A stretch of DNA of 64,000 nucleotides from Primula veris. Lineage: Eukaryota > Streptophyta > Magnoliopsida > Ericales > Primulaceae. The stretch lies in assembly GCA_963682055.1 (NCBI GenBank), contig OY821740.1, positions 10,998,814-11,062,813 of the forward strand, read 5' to 3'. Under the pieces are notes generated by a model. That model saw nothing but the letters and a program-made list of their open reading frames with translations. It searched no databases and had not been told where the DNA came from. Position 1 is the first letter of the stretch, and each line of letters begins with the position of its first letter. Below are positions 51,401 through 61,445 of this stretch, in pieces. Both the position numbers and the translations under genes were made by a program.

Positions 51401-53919
51401 GCTTAATATGTTCACCCGTCATAACACTAACAGTTCCAGCTAGCATACCATACAGTTCAAATGCCATCTGAAAGTAGATAAAAAACAGAAAATAAAGTAC
51501 AGCTCTATTTAAAGAGTACCGTAAAAGAACGATCTAAAAGAATATTTCTTTAAAGCTCGGAATGTTCCATGTATTGCTTTAATCATCTGGGGTTGGAGCT
51601 CCCTAGAGTAGGAGAGATATGACATGTTTTGCCTTTGTAGCCCATAACTCAAAGTGTTATAAAGACATGGTCTATATAGTTGTACCTTTCTTATCAAGAG
51701 TGTAATTTTCAAGAAAGAATTCTGCAGTTAAACGTGGTGAATACTTTTGGCACCTAAACTATATTGGTTCTATAGGCTATTTAAGAGAAGTATAAAAATG
51801 AAAAAAAAAAAAAAAAACAAGACAAATCAAAGATAATTTCTTAAAAACAGCATCACGCTGAACAATACATGGTGATAGATATAGCACAAGCATTCTGGCA
51901 TAAATCTCAAGTTGGCTGCTTCCCCCCATATGAGAAGATACAGTCCCATATAAAGCAACTTCCGTTGTTGCACGTCCTGTTGAATAGTTGGCAACCTTGA
52001 CCAAGCAGTATAATAAAAAATCTTAGTTATGGAGAAAATTGTTTACACTTTTGTCAAGGAAAAATATAAGATGAAAGGTTATAACCTTACCAAAGACTAC
52101 TTTTCCGTCCTAAATAGTTGCACCATTTTTTGTAGTTTTTGAACAGCTTCTTCATAACATCTGAAAGTGCATGGTCATCCAGCTAAAAGAGGAACATCGT
52201 GGTGCAATTAGTGTAGTTGCTTTCCGAAATGAAAAAAAATTATACAAGAAAATGCCACATCATAGTACCCTTGGTAGCAGGTCGGGCTTCGGGAACTTCC
52301 GAATGTGTACATTTGCTAGCAAAAGAATCAGATGCTCTCTTTGATTTGCAACATTATCTTTCTGCATATAATGATAAGTGGAAAATGGAAAATATCAAGT
52401 CATCATCAAATAAGAACGTTTTTTCAGACAGGCAACAAAAAGACAAAAACAGAACATTAAAGAAACAAAAACCTGAAACCCAAACATAGATTGAAGCCAG
52501 TCTAAAACATCTTCATCGACTTTCTTCTTGTGTCCGTTAGGCCATGGAAGACCCCTGATATTTCTTAGTGCAGAAACAGATGCTTGAATCTACGGAAAAA
52601 GATCAATCAAGGCATAAAAAGCTAAACATCAAGAATATAAACATTATATGAATTCTACAAGGTTATGACACGAACCTCGGGATATTTCATAATTGCTTGG
52701 TTTTTGCTGTCAGGGTCAAGAGGAAGTATATTATAAGGAACATATATCTCCGTCTTCTCTGCAACTTTATTATGAGCTTCCAGAATCTATGCACATGGAT
52801 ACGGACAACTTAGAAAATAAGAAGAGATAAATTCAGATTTTTTTTTCTGGAAAGGGTATATTTAAAAATAATAATTTCACCTCGTCAGCCACTTCAACCG
52901 CCTCTGTCAGATTAACAGCTTTCAAAACCTCAAAGAGGACGGCAGCAGTTTGATACGCTTTAGTCAAACGAGCACTGTAACAATCGAGGAAAAAATTCAG
53001 CAGAAAATTCACATCTATAAAATTAAATCAGCATTTTAGAAAACATTACCGATCTGCTTTATCAGCAGCACTCTGCAAAGCCTGGATATATTTTTGGTAG
53101 TAATCCCGATAAAAGCTTTGCATTTCACGAGCGTCGCTCTTCGTCCTTCCCGCTAGAGTTGTATCATTTTCCTGAAAACAAGAATGTCAAATTTACCTAA
53201 AAACTCAATTAAGTACATCAATTAAAAAGAATTAAAACAGATAGCATACGCGTTCGAGGCGTTGGAGAAGAGCAGTTTTGAATTGACGGACTCCACGTCC
53301 ACTTGATGTTGGATCAAGTTTGTGAGCTTTCTCAAACGCATAGAACCGACCTGATTAAAAAAATTGTTACAATTCATGGACAGTGGAAATAGATGTATTA
53401 TTTCCATTTTTACTACTCAAGAAGTTTGTGTGACCAAGTATCTACCAGTTACTCTCTCAGTTCTATATCGCTGCTCTATTATTTGAGAGTTTTCATATAT
53501 AGAAAAAAACCTTTACTGGTTCCCTATTTCTCCATATAAGTCCAACTGTGTTCCACTCTATCAATTAAGTTCAATAAATAAAGTCCGATTACTTGATAAG
53601 CAAAAGATAATGTCACAGAGTAATTAACAAATTGCCCTCAATATATTGGGTGCCCTATCAGGTAATAAGCATATAGAAGTATGGAACTAGGAAATTAAAA
53701 CTTACATAAATAAGCCACTCGAGCGTTGGCGGATTCAACTTCATTGGCAACACGTAGAATAGGGGCAATCTCGACCAAGGAAGACGGAACCACCTCACTA
53801 TCCATCATCGACTCTCCTAAATTTCCAACTGTCTGGGTCCGCAATATACGCCTCTGCGGAGGCTGGTCGGATCCCATCCTTCTACTACTACTACCACCAC
53901 CGCTGTTGTCGTATGCCAT
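33457..53919 (-). CDS. CALS3: callose synthase (1,3-beta-glucan synthase, GT48), CalS3-like
   Basis: Plasma-membrane enzyme making callose from UDP-glucose. 42 exons, 5,865 nt, 1,954 aa, close to the usual 1,950. Exons in order: 53919-53706, 53350-53250, 53171-53050, 52974-52881, 52786-52676, 52589-52473, 52361-52269, 52182-52091, 51995-51869, 51467-51330, 51252-51176, 51093-51000, 43454-43332, 43227-43110, 42092-41758, 41679-41627, 41536-41476, 41400-41319, 41226-41177, 40816-40730, 40588-40454, 40375-40281, 40162-40078, 39991-39831, 39741-39618, 39521-39424, 39347-39218, 39108-38957, 38697-38588, 38172-38047, 37930-37862, 37777-37588, 37494-37341, 36901-36782, 36694-36579, 36418-36335, 35924-35812, 35718-35489, 35378-34581, 34443-34393, 33994-33809, 33705-33457. 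The N-terminus [17 protein letters not shown] points to CalS3. Vta1-like region about 40-190; FKS1-type domain about 320-440; first membrane block about 470-760; cytosolic glucan-synthase loop from about 1040; second membrane block from about 1510. No break seen. CalS3 acts at plasmodesmata and phloem. Confidence 0.95.
42388..42817 (-). repeat. tandem duplication in intron 14 of callose synthase
   Basis: Two direct copies, about 42388-42600 and 42616-42817, sharing GAAATAATAACCCTCACAGT, GGCCCCCTAACCA, AATAATTGTTGCTTTAAGAT and ATTTCAAGC. They differ by point changes and small indels; the first has an added GA/GGGGA tract. Confidence 0.75.
43717..43938 (-). repeat. 3' LTR of the copia element
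   Basis: 222 bp, TG...CA ends. It differs from the other LTR at three positions by direct comparison (219/222 identical). A C-rich run at 43939-43945 just inside is the polypurine tract in element orientation. The RNase H reading frame ends within this LTR. Confidence 0.93.
43872..48287 (-). pseudogene. copia gag-pol, degenerate (stops and frameshifts)
   Basis: Reads from an ATG at 48285-48287 through gag (zinc knuckle CX2CX4HX4C near 47340), protease, integrase (HHCC-type finger with WHKRLGH; D-D-E residues in SDVW, QSDNG and QNGLAERKH contexts), reverse transcriptase (YVDD near 44890) and RNase H (SDADWAG and the [12 protein letters not shown] segment) to a stop at 43872. Breaks: TGA at 48204-48206 in gag; TGA at 47247-47249 exactly where the glycine of the protease Asp-Thr-Gly motif is expected; a one-base frame change in the T run 46103-46106 after integrase; TGA at 45014-45016 in reverse transcriptase; and a frame change near 44650 before RNase H. 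It cannot make a full polyprotein, so movement would need proteins from another copy. Confidence 0.9.
48391..48400 (-). other. primer-binding site of the copia element
   Basis: On the minus strand TGGTATCAGC abuts the 5' LTR; the first nine bases match the 3' end of initiator methionine tRNA, as is usual for copia elements. Confidence 0.8.
48401..48622 (-). repeat. 5' LTR of the copia element
   Basis: 222 bp, paired with 43717-43938, three substitutions apart. A (TA)n microsatellite follows in the host intron at about 48664-48691. Confidence 0.93.
49469..49586 (-). repeat. TRIM outer LTR, copy 1
   Basis: 118 bp, starts TGTAAATAGTCC and ends CTCTAACA; identical base for base to 50183-50300. 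Confidence 0.9.
49684..49798 (-). repeat. inner TRIM LTR of a divergent type
   Basis: 115 bp, starts TGTTAGAATCC and ends CTCTAACA. It shares AAAAGGCCTCG and GATGTGGGAT with the outer LTRs but differs elsewhere. TGGTATCAGAGC (minus strand, 49672-49683) abuts it exactly, as a true LTR boundary would. Confidence 0.8.
49799..50138 (-). repeat. 95-bp tandem array inside the TRIM
   Basis: Three complete 95-bp units (49799-49893, 49894-49988, 49989-50083) and a partial fourth to about 50138. Each unit joins an internal piece (CTCCCCCTCGCTCGTA, CCCGACATTTCAAGGG, CTACGAGCGGACATATTAA) to the last ~45 bp of the inner LTR type. Confidence 0.9.
50183..50300 (-). repeat. TRIM outer LTR, copy 2
   Basis: 118 bp, identical to 49469-49586. 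Confidence 0.9.
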
Positions 53920-54900
53920 ATTTTCGGATTTTCCTCAATACACACACTCAAATGCATAAACTTGTCATGAATAACCTGTGGCATTGATCAAGAATTCAAC
54001 CTTAGGACTTGCTAACTGCTAAGCTTAGCTTTCTAGAAAACAAGCAAAGAAATATGGTTTATTCAGCTTAAAACTCCTACCTATCCCAACCAAAATTCGA
54101 AAAAGAACTAGTCTTTAAAATGGCCAAACAAGTAGTCCCAACATAAGATATGAACAAAAAGCTGAATTTAAAATAAGTGCACTGATAAATTTAAATATAA
54201 GTAATAAGATTAATTCTAAACAGCGGAGTTTAGAAGCTCAGTTCTACAGAATAAGACACTTACAATCAGCTAAAAAAATAAGTAACTCTACAATAAAAAA
54301 AAAAGTTCTCATTATCAAAATTAATTTAAAACAGGAAAGTCTGTATCAGTTAAAACTAATACACAGTCACTCAAATGCTCAAAATTATCATTAATTACTT
54401 GTGACATTGATCAATATTTCAACTTTAGGACTTACTAAGCTTAGCTTTCAAGAAAATAAGCTGGCTTATTTTAGATTGAGCAAAAAACTATGGTTTATTC
54501 AGCTTAAAACTTCTACCTATCTCAGCCGAAAATCAGAAAAGACTTGGTCTTTATGGCCAAACAATTACTCACAATATCATATAAATAAAAAGGCTGAAAT
54601 TAAATATGTGCACTGAGAAATATACATAAGTAATAAGCTGAATTCCAAATTACCCTTTTGTTCTAGTATCACATAGTATACTGAAAATGTAACTAAAAAA
54701 AACAATTTATTATTTTTAAAACTAATTTAAAACAAGAAAGACTGTGTCAGTAACAGTCTAGAGAAACTTAATCCTGGAAAAATAAAAACACCCAAATCAA
54801 TTAAATAACAAAATAAGAAGAAGATAAATATACCAATAATTAGAGATCAAAAGTGTATTATTTTAGCATTTAATTAGCTGAGGTAGGAAAATGAGGAAAA
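53920..54900 (-). promoter_or_regulatory. upstream region of callose synthase with a duplicated segment
   Basis: Expected 5' UTR and promoter of the minus-strand gene. It contains a direct duplication, copy 1 about 53965-54380 and copy 2 about 54381-54770. Shared landmarks in order: ATTGATCAA, AAGCTTAGCTTTC, TATGGTTTATTCAGCTTAAA, ATGGCCAAACAA, GTGCACTGA, AATTTAAAACA. Core promoter not resolved. Confidence 0.6.
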
Positions 54901-54956
54901 AGTACAAGATGTGGAAAACATCTACTGCTCTACTGCATTGTATAAATGCATTTTGT

Positions 54957-55015
54957 AATATTTTATTATTATTATTATTATTATATATATATATGTATAG
55001 TATTTAATGGTAATG

Positions 55016-55070
<55 letters not shown>

Positions 55071-55075
55071 TTTGT
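54957..55075. repeat. compound microsatellite (TTA, TA, GA)
   Basis: A run of ATT/TTA repeats, then TA repeats, then a longer TA tract at about 55023-55050 and a GA tract to about 55070. Confidence 0.85.
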
Positions 55076-55439
55076 ACTATTATAAGTAGAGCACGACTGA
55101 AAATGAAACTCCCATTCAACTTTATTTGAATTTGAAAAAATATCTATATTTTATAAATATTTATTTATTTAACTATGTTCTGTATCTTTTTATTTTTGAT
55201 AATCAACTAATGAGACAATAATAGGTAATTTTAAAGTTTAAGTACATTGTACACTATATTTTTTTTAGTATTTTATATAATGAAATTTCCGATTTAATAA
55301 ATTTTACTATCAAAATCATTCAATTCGGTACCCTTTTAGCTAAATGTTTAATAAAAAGTAAATGATTTTAGTTAGTTGAAGTTAATAAATTAAAAAGGAA
55401 ATATAATTTATAAAGGGTATTGTCACGTCAATTTATGTT

Positions 55440-55760
55440 AACCAATTTGTGCAGGGGTACCGAATGTTAGCCTCGATTCGGTCTGATTCGGTTCGAAATC
55501 GAACATAATTTTCGGTTCGGTTTTTTTCGGTTTCGGTTTTTTTATTTTTTGGACCGAACCGGATCGGTTTTTTCGGTCCAGTTTCGGGTTTTTTTGGTTT
55601 TTTTGTTATTTTTGGTCTTTTTCGGGTTTTTTCGGTTTCGGTCTTTTTCGGTTCAGTTTTATTGAAAACCGAAACTGACCCGAATTTTTTTTGTTTTTCG
55701 ATTTCGGTCTTTTTCGGTTCAGTTATCAGTTCGGTTCGGTTTTTCGCCCAGCCCTACTAA
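55440..55760. repeat. CGGTT-rich low-complexity repeat
   Basis: Imperfect repeats of TTCGGTTT and TTTTCGG with interspersed GGACCGAACCGG-type inverted copies. Non-coding; looks like a retroelement-derived or satellite-like simple sequence common in plant spacers. Confidence 0.7.
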
Positions 55761-56878
55761 ACGGAATAGTTTTAGTAGTTGAGTGTAATAAATTAAATTT
55801 CCCGTATTATAATATACTAAATTGAAAAAGATTTATTGTATTACATGTTAATAAATTATTTAAAATAAAATGTTTTTACTCACACATTTATCATACCTAC
55901 AAAAATCAAACTGTGACATATTACATGGCATCCAATCAGATGAGTTTTAATTGTTAATCTATTGATAATAATGTATGGTTTATTAGGTAACTTGCATTTA
56001 TAACCCCATCTAAAGTTTTTTTTAAAACAAAATCTCTATATAGTTGGAAAAATATATGAGTGAGTTTTTTTTTTTCATCGTTCACTTCAGTGTTTCACTA
56101 ATGTGTTTTTTATTAGTTCAAATATTGATCCATCACAATATCATAAATGACTTGTAACGGTAATTAAAGGTATTCAGCCTTTTAAAATAACTAAATTGGG
56201 TGATTCATCTCATCAAAGAAATTGGGTGGAAGGCTTGTTTTTTTTTTAATAAAATAAATCGAGGTTTCTAAAGTGAAAATTCAAGAAAGGACTTATAAAA
56301 AATGTCTTTTTACATCTATGGCAAGTGAGTTGTACTGTTATATATTAAATTAAACTTCAAAATATTTTTCTCCAATGCTCAAACGTTAAAAAAAGACAAC
56401 TTTATTGAACATAGTGATATATAACTATGAAAGGGTAGATGAGAAAACAAGATGGACAAATGCTTTAATTACATTAAAATAAGGGATGTAATTTGCCACT
56501 TTGTAACTCTTCGTATTTTGGGTTAATTTGTCGTGTCTAAAAAAAAAATGATGACAAGACTAAATGCATGTCAATCGGATCAACTTTTAAGGTCATTTTT
56601 AAAAGGTGACTATAACATCCTTCTTGTTTAAATACTCAATAATAAATAAAGAGGTTATTAGAATTTTAAAAATAAAACCTTACAATGATATTGATGGTAA
56701 TGGTACGATAGCAATACCATGTACATAAAACAATCCATATGCATGTACATGAAAAATATGTTAATTTTAGAAGTAGTGGAAGCAAGTGTTACTTTTTGAA
56801 AAGTTGATTACAATCATTATTGTATAGTTTTAGCAGTGTTTGTACAGATATTTCTATTTTAGCAAACCTTGCAAAACA
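55761..56878. other. intergenic, nothing recognised
   Basis: AT-rich spacer with short homopolymer runs; no gene, repeat family or RNA recognised. Confidence 0.5.
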
Positions 56879-57113
56879 CTCACTCCGTTTCTATTTAATT
56901 ATCCATTATAAAATTACGTGTAATTTTGATCGGTTAAAAACTTGTATCAAAATTATCATAATGAAAATTTTCAAAAGTTAATTATATAGTTCAAATGTTA
57001 AATTTTATGATTAGATTTAAAAAAAATTCATTTCGACAATTTTGATACAAGTTATAAGCCGAACAAAATTATACGTAGTTTCGTAATGGTTAATTAAATT
57101 GAACGGATGAAGT
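56879..57113. mobile_element. Stowaway-like MITE
   Basis: The left end CTCACTCCGTTTCTATTTAA pairs with the right end, whose reverse complement reads CTTCATCCGTTCAATTTAA. About 235 bp with inner complementary arms (ACGTGTAATTTTG and CAAAATTATACGT). TA follows the right end, as expected for Tc1/mariner-type MITEs. Confidence 0.75.
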
Positions 57114-57583
57114 ACTAGTTATTGTATAGTTTTGTATTTTACCTTTCCTTGTTCTTCCTTTTATCTCTCATTCCATTTGCACAATACAATACACACAAAC
57201 GAAGAAGAATATTTTTTAATTTTTTTGAATAGTTTGTTATTTATTTTTAGTTGTTATCTAGCCTTTTGTTGTTTTGCTTTAAAAACGTATGGAAAACAAA
57301 ATTTATTCTAGAAAACCCTTATGTTAGATAACTGTTGGAAATTTTTTTTTGCAAACTAACATTTTATTTCGTATGATATATTGTGGAGACATGTATTATA
57401 AAAATATGTAAATAGATAAAATGGACAAAATTTTGTAAAATACATATCCCCCACCCCACCCACCCATACTCCTAAGTAGTTCATTTCATCAAAATGCCAT
57501 TTTGAATCCTATAAATTTTCTACATTTAATAAAATACAAAATTCACATCATATATAATAAATGCATATAATTTTCTAGATTAA

Positions 57584-57811
57584 TACTTCCTAAAAAAATA
57601 TCCCTTACGAAAATACGTACAATTTTGACCGATAATTTTTTCATATTTAAATTGCCGGAAAAAATTATTTCAAAAGTTAATCACGTATTCTATGGTTAGA
57701 ACTATATGATGAAATTTTTAACCTTTTCATTTCGGTAATTTTGATATGAAAATTTTGATGGTCAAAGTTGCATGTATTTTCGTAGGTGATATTTGTTTAG
57801 GGACGGATGTA
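57584..57811. mobile_element. Stowaway-like MITE in duplication copy 1
   Basis: Left TACTTCC...CTTACGAAAATACG pairs with right CGTATTTTCGTAGG-type arm and GTTTAGGGACGGATGTA. 228 bp. Confidence 0.75.
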
Positions 57812-58186
57812 CTATAATAGTAATAAACTATCACGGGGTTCATAATTTTGTGGTTGTAATATTGTTATGATTAATTAAAAAAAAATAAAAAAAAATAAAA
57901 AAAATGTAGGGTTATTATAAGAAAATTAATAAGTAAGCTGAAATTTTGTGTAAATGTAAACGATTATTTAAAAGGTATAAAATGTGTTAGATTTGAGGAA
58001 ATAGTTGAGTTAGCTGGTGCGGATGCTGAGCATCCGGATCTGGTTCCTCAAAACATATTTTTTCCTAAAATTTGATGATTATGATATAAAAAGTGACATG
58101 TATCAGGAACCCTATAAATTCTCTAAATTTAATAAAACACAAAATTCACCTCATTTACGAGGAATGCATACGATTTCCTAAATTAA

Positions 58187-58320
58187 TACTCCATTCATCC
58201 CTAAACAAATGTCCCCTACGAAATACGTATAATTTTGACCGATAATTTTTTTATATTTAGATTGCCGAAAAAAATTATTTCAAAAGTTAATCACGTAGTT
58301 TGTTTGGGACGGAGGGAATA
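58187..58320. mobile_element. Stowaway-like MITE in duplication copy 2, internally deleted
   Basis: Left TACTCCATTCATCCCTAAAC, right TTTGTTTGGGACGGAGGGA. 134 bp; it keeps the left arm and right terminus of the copy-1 element but lacks about 95 bp of the right arm. Confidence 0.72.
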
Positions 58321-58526
58321 AAATAGTAATAAACTATCATGGGATCAACATTTTTGTGGTTGTAATATTGTTATGATTATTAAAATATAATAAATAAAAT
58401 AATGTAGAGTTATTATAAGAAAATTAATAAATAAGCTAAAATTTTGTGTAAATATAAACTATTTATTAAAAGATATAAAATATGTTATTTTTGAAAAAAT
58501 GGATAACCTAGCTGCTGCCGATGCTC

Positions 58527-59220
58527 TAATAAAAAAAAAAAACTTTTGTCAAAAGTGAATAAAATACACCAAACCAAAAGGCAATCAGATAAGATTACGC
58601 CCATCGGTACTTTATAGTTTATACTATTTCTCATAATGAAAAAGACGCAAGTATCAAAACTCGATGATGAAAGATGAATTTTATATTGGGATGATCACGT
58701 GATATAAATAATAAAATCAGAAGGTGGACCCAACTATATATAGTCCTAATTCTGTGTCTCATAAGTCATAGATGATGACTTGTGACCAAAATATAGGCAC
58801 ACACACGTATGAGATATTTTTTTAGAAAAATTGCATGTGATTTGATGATATTTATGATATTCATAATTTCGTAAGAAATAGATTATTAATTACTAAAAAA
58901 GATATCCCAATACCCTCATGTAACAAATAGTTTTAATCGCAACTACTCAAGTTTAAAAAGATACTGACCTTTCACAAGTACATACATATTTTTATTAAAG
59001 TTATCCTAAAGTTAAATATTGATTAAAAATATTAAAAAAATAGTTCATGATGTTTTTAGATATACAGCCGAATAACAAACTTTTAAATTTCGGGGTGAAA
59101 ATAAAATTATAAATTTACATTAAGTACTGTTTTGATGAGAGTCTGACTGAGCTTATCATGTGACTTTTTCAAATTATTGGTCACCCATGTGATGAGATAT
59201 GGATTGGTCGTTACACCATT
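58527..59220. other. intergenic, nothing recognised
   Basis: AT-rich spacer; no gene or repeat family recognised. Confidence 0.5.
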
Positions 59221-59385
59221 TGCATCTCAATTTCTTCCTTTCCGGTTAAATAGTTGGTAGTGACTAATGATAAGAAAGAAAGAAAATTTATTACGTTACT
59301 TAGGAGTTAAGAGTAACCATCATCTCCATTTTAATTGATTAGTTTGAAATTTACAATTAACCCATCACAACTCTAATTCACTTCA
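59221..59385. repeat. direct repeat flanking the hairpin satellite, left copy
   Basis: Matches 61281-61445 in order: TTTCTTCCTT, CGGTTAAATAGT, GGCTAATGATAA-like, AAAATTTATTA, CCATCATCT, TTTGAAATTTA, CCCATCACAA. Confidence 0.75.
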
Positions 59386-60460
59386 AATGTACATTCATTT
59401 CAATATTATGAATGCACCAAACAATTTCATTCACTTAAAAAAAAAACATTAAAAAAAATTCATTTACTTCAAAAAATATAAGTGAATGAGCAAAAAAAAT
59501 GTTCATTCACTTCATGATTTTAAAATGAATGAACCAAACAATTTCATTCATTTCAAGAAAAATATTAAAAAAACTAATTCACTTTAAACCTTTGAAGTGA
59601 ATGACCAAATTACAAACAAAAAAATATCCATTCACTTTAACATTTTCAAATTAATGTCTTTCATTCGCTTAGAAAAAACATTAAAAAAAGCTCATTCATT
59701 TCAAAAATTTAAGATCAAAAAAAATATTCATTCAATTCAATTCAAGATTTTGAAGCGAGTGAACCAAACAATTTCTTTCATTTAAAAAAAAAAAAGCATT
59801 CACTTCAATTTTTTTAAGTAAATGATTAAACAAAAAAAAAATGTTCATTCACTTCATGATTTTGAAGTGAACCAAACAATTTCATTCACTTCAAGAAAAA
59901 CATTAAAAAAAAAAATCGTTCACTTTAAAAATTTGAAGTAAATGACCAAACAAACAAACAAATGTTCATTAACTTCAAGATTTTGAAGTGAATGAATTTC
60001 ACTCACTTAAAAAAATATATTAAAAAAAAAACTCATTCGCTTCAAAAATTTGAAGTAAAAAAAATATCCATTCACTTCAACATTTTAAATTGAATGGACC
60101 AAACAATTTCATTCAGTTCAAAAAATATATATTAAAAGAAGTTCATTCACTTCAAAAATTTGAAATGAATGAAAAAAAAAATGTGCATTGCGAATGGATT
60201 TCATTCACTTCAAAATTTTTGAAGTAAAAAAAAAATGTTCATTCACATTATGATTTTGAAGTGAATGAATCAAACAATTTCATTCTTTTCGAAAGAAACA
60301 TTAAAAAAAAGTTCATTCACTTCAAATAAAATAAAAAAATGTACATTCACTTCATGATTTTGAAGTGAATGGACAAAACAATTTCATTAACTTCAAAAAA
60401 AAAAGCTTATTCACTTAAAAAATTTGAAGTGTGTGACCGAACAAAAGTTCATTCACATAA
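59386..60460. repeat. tandem satellite of about 115 bp built from hairpin sub-units
   Basis: About nine units, phased by ACATTAAAAAAA blocks near 59447, 59562, 59678, 59787, 59900, 60015, 60131, 60298 and 60400. Each unit has two dyad motifs: CATTCACTTCA with TGAAGTGAATG around a 6-base ATGATTTT-type loop, and a second with AAAAATTT in the middle, plus the connector ACCAAACAATTT. Non-coding and very AT-rich. A poly-T/A tract follows to about 60630. Confidence 0.88.
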
Positions 60461-60940
60461 AAGAAATTGAATTGTTTTAAAAAAAAATTCTGTATTTTTT
60501 TCAAAAATAATTTTTTTTTTCCGATTTTTTAAAATTTTCTGGATTTTTTTTCTATTTTTATAAAATAATTTTTTTTATTTTTTTCTGATTTGTTTTAATT
60601 TTTATATATTTTTTTTAGTTTTGCATTTTATTTTATTTTTGGTCAACGGATGGTCAACGCCGGTCAAATGGTAGTAAGGCGACGGTCCAGCGGTGGTGGG
60701 GGAGGGGGCGGAGGTCCGATGGTGGTGGTGGTGTGTTTGGAGGGCCGAGAGGTTTTAGTGGGAGAGGCTGAGTTTTGAAATGAGAAAAGCTATAACAAAA
60801 GAGAATTAATTGTCGATGGTATGAATTTTTAGGAATTATTTTTTAAAAGATACATTAAAAGAGATAATTTACTCTTAATTGTAGCAAACCATTTATGCCG
60901 ACCACATCCTGATTTGGAGTCTTCTTGGACCCTCACACTA
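60461..60940. other. T-rich tract followed by a short G-rich island
   Basis: 60480-60630 is T-rich. 60645-60770 is unusually GC-rich for this region (GGTCAACG repeats, GGTGGTGGGGGAGGGGG). No open frame or known element recognised; perhaps a transposon remnant. Confidence 0.5.
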
Positions 60941-61122
60941 GGGGAAACTAAGTGGGGACGATCGGGTGTCACGGCACCCCTCATAATTTTAGAAATCCCA
61001 AGTGACGCAATTTTTTTTTAGTACAATTTCTTTTTAGGTGTAAATTTGGCACCCCCATAAAAATATGTTACTTGTACATATATTTTGGCACCCTCATTTA
61101 CACATCCTGGTTTCGTCCCTGC
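60941..61122. mobile_element. hAT-like MITE with 8-bp target duplication
   Basis: 182 bp flanked by TCACACTA on both sides (60933-60940 and 61123-61130). The right end, reverse-complemented, starts GCAGGGACGAAACCAGGAT, the typical plant hAT terminus; the left end GGGGAAACTAAGTGGGGAC is a weaker match. Confidence 0.72.
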
Positions 61123-61280
61123 TCACACTAAAATATAGACCTTACATTTGATGTTTATTAAGGAAAATCTATGTTTTTACAAGCTCAGACACACGTCTAG
61201 GCATTGTGATGGAGATACATGAAATATTGAATTCATTTCGAGGAATTAGCCACACAGATGACGGTATTAATCATTAGAAA

Positions 61281-61445
61281 TACATCTCACTTTCTTCCTT
61301 TTCGGTTAAATAGTGAGTACTCAGTAGTGGCTAATGATAAAAAAGAAACAAAATTTATTATGTTACTTGACCATCATCTAGGTCCATTCTTTTTTAATCA
61401 AATTAAATTTGAAATTTAGAATCGTCCCATCACAAACCCTAACCT
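61281..61445. repeat. direct repeat flanking the hairpin satellite, right copy
   Basis: See 59221-59385. Same orientation, with several indels. Confidence 0.75.

Larger units (their letters stand above)
57505..58526. repeat. segmental direct duplication containing a MITE in each copy
   Basis: Copy 1 about 57505-58028, copy 2 about 58108-58526. Shared order: CCTATAAATT, ATTTAATAAAA, ACAAAATTCACCTCAT-like, the MITE, ATAGTAATAAACTATCA, TTTTGTGGTTGTAATATTG, GTTATTATAAGAAAATTAAT, AAATTTTGTGTAAAT. Confidence 0.8.

Noticed and set aside
59386..60460. CRISPR-like regular repeats
   Set aside because: Plant nuclear context; no unique spacers, no cas genes; units are contiguous satellite repeats.
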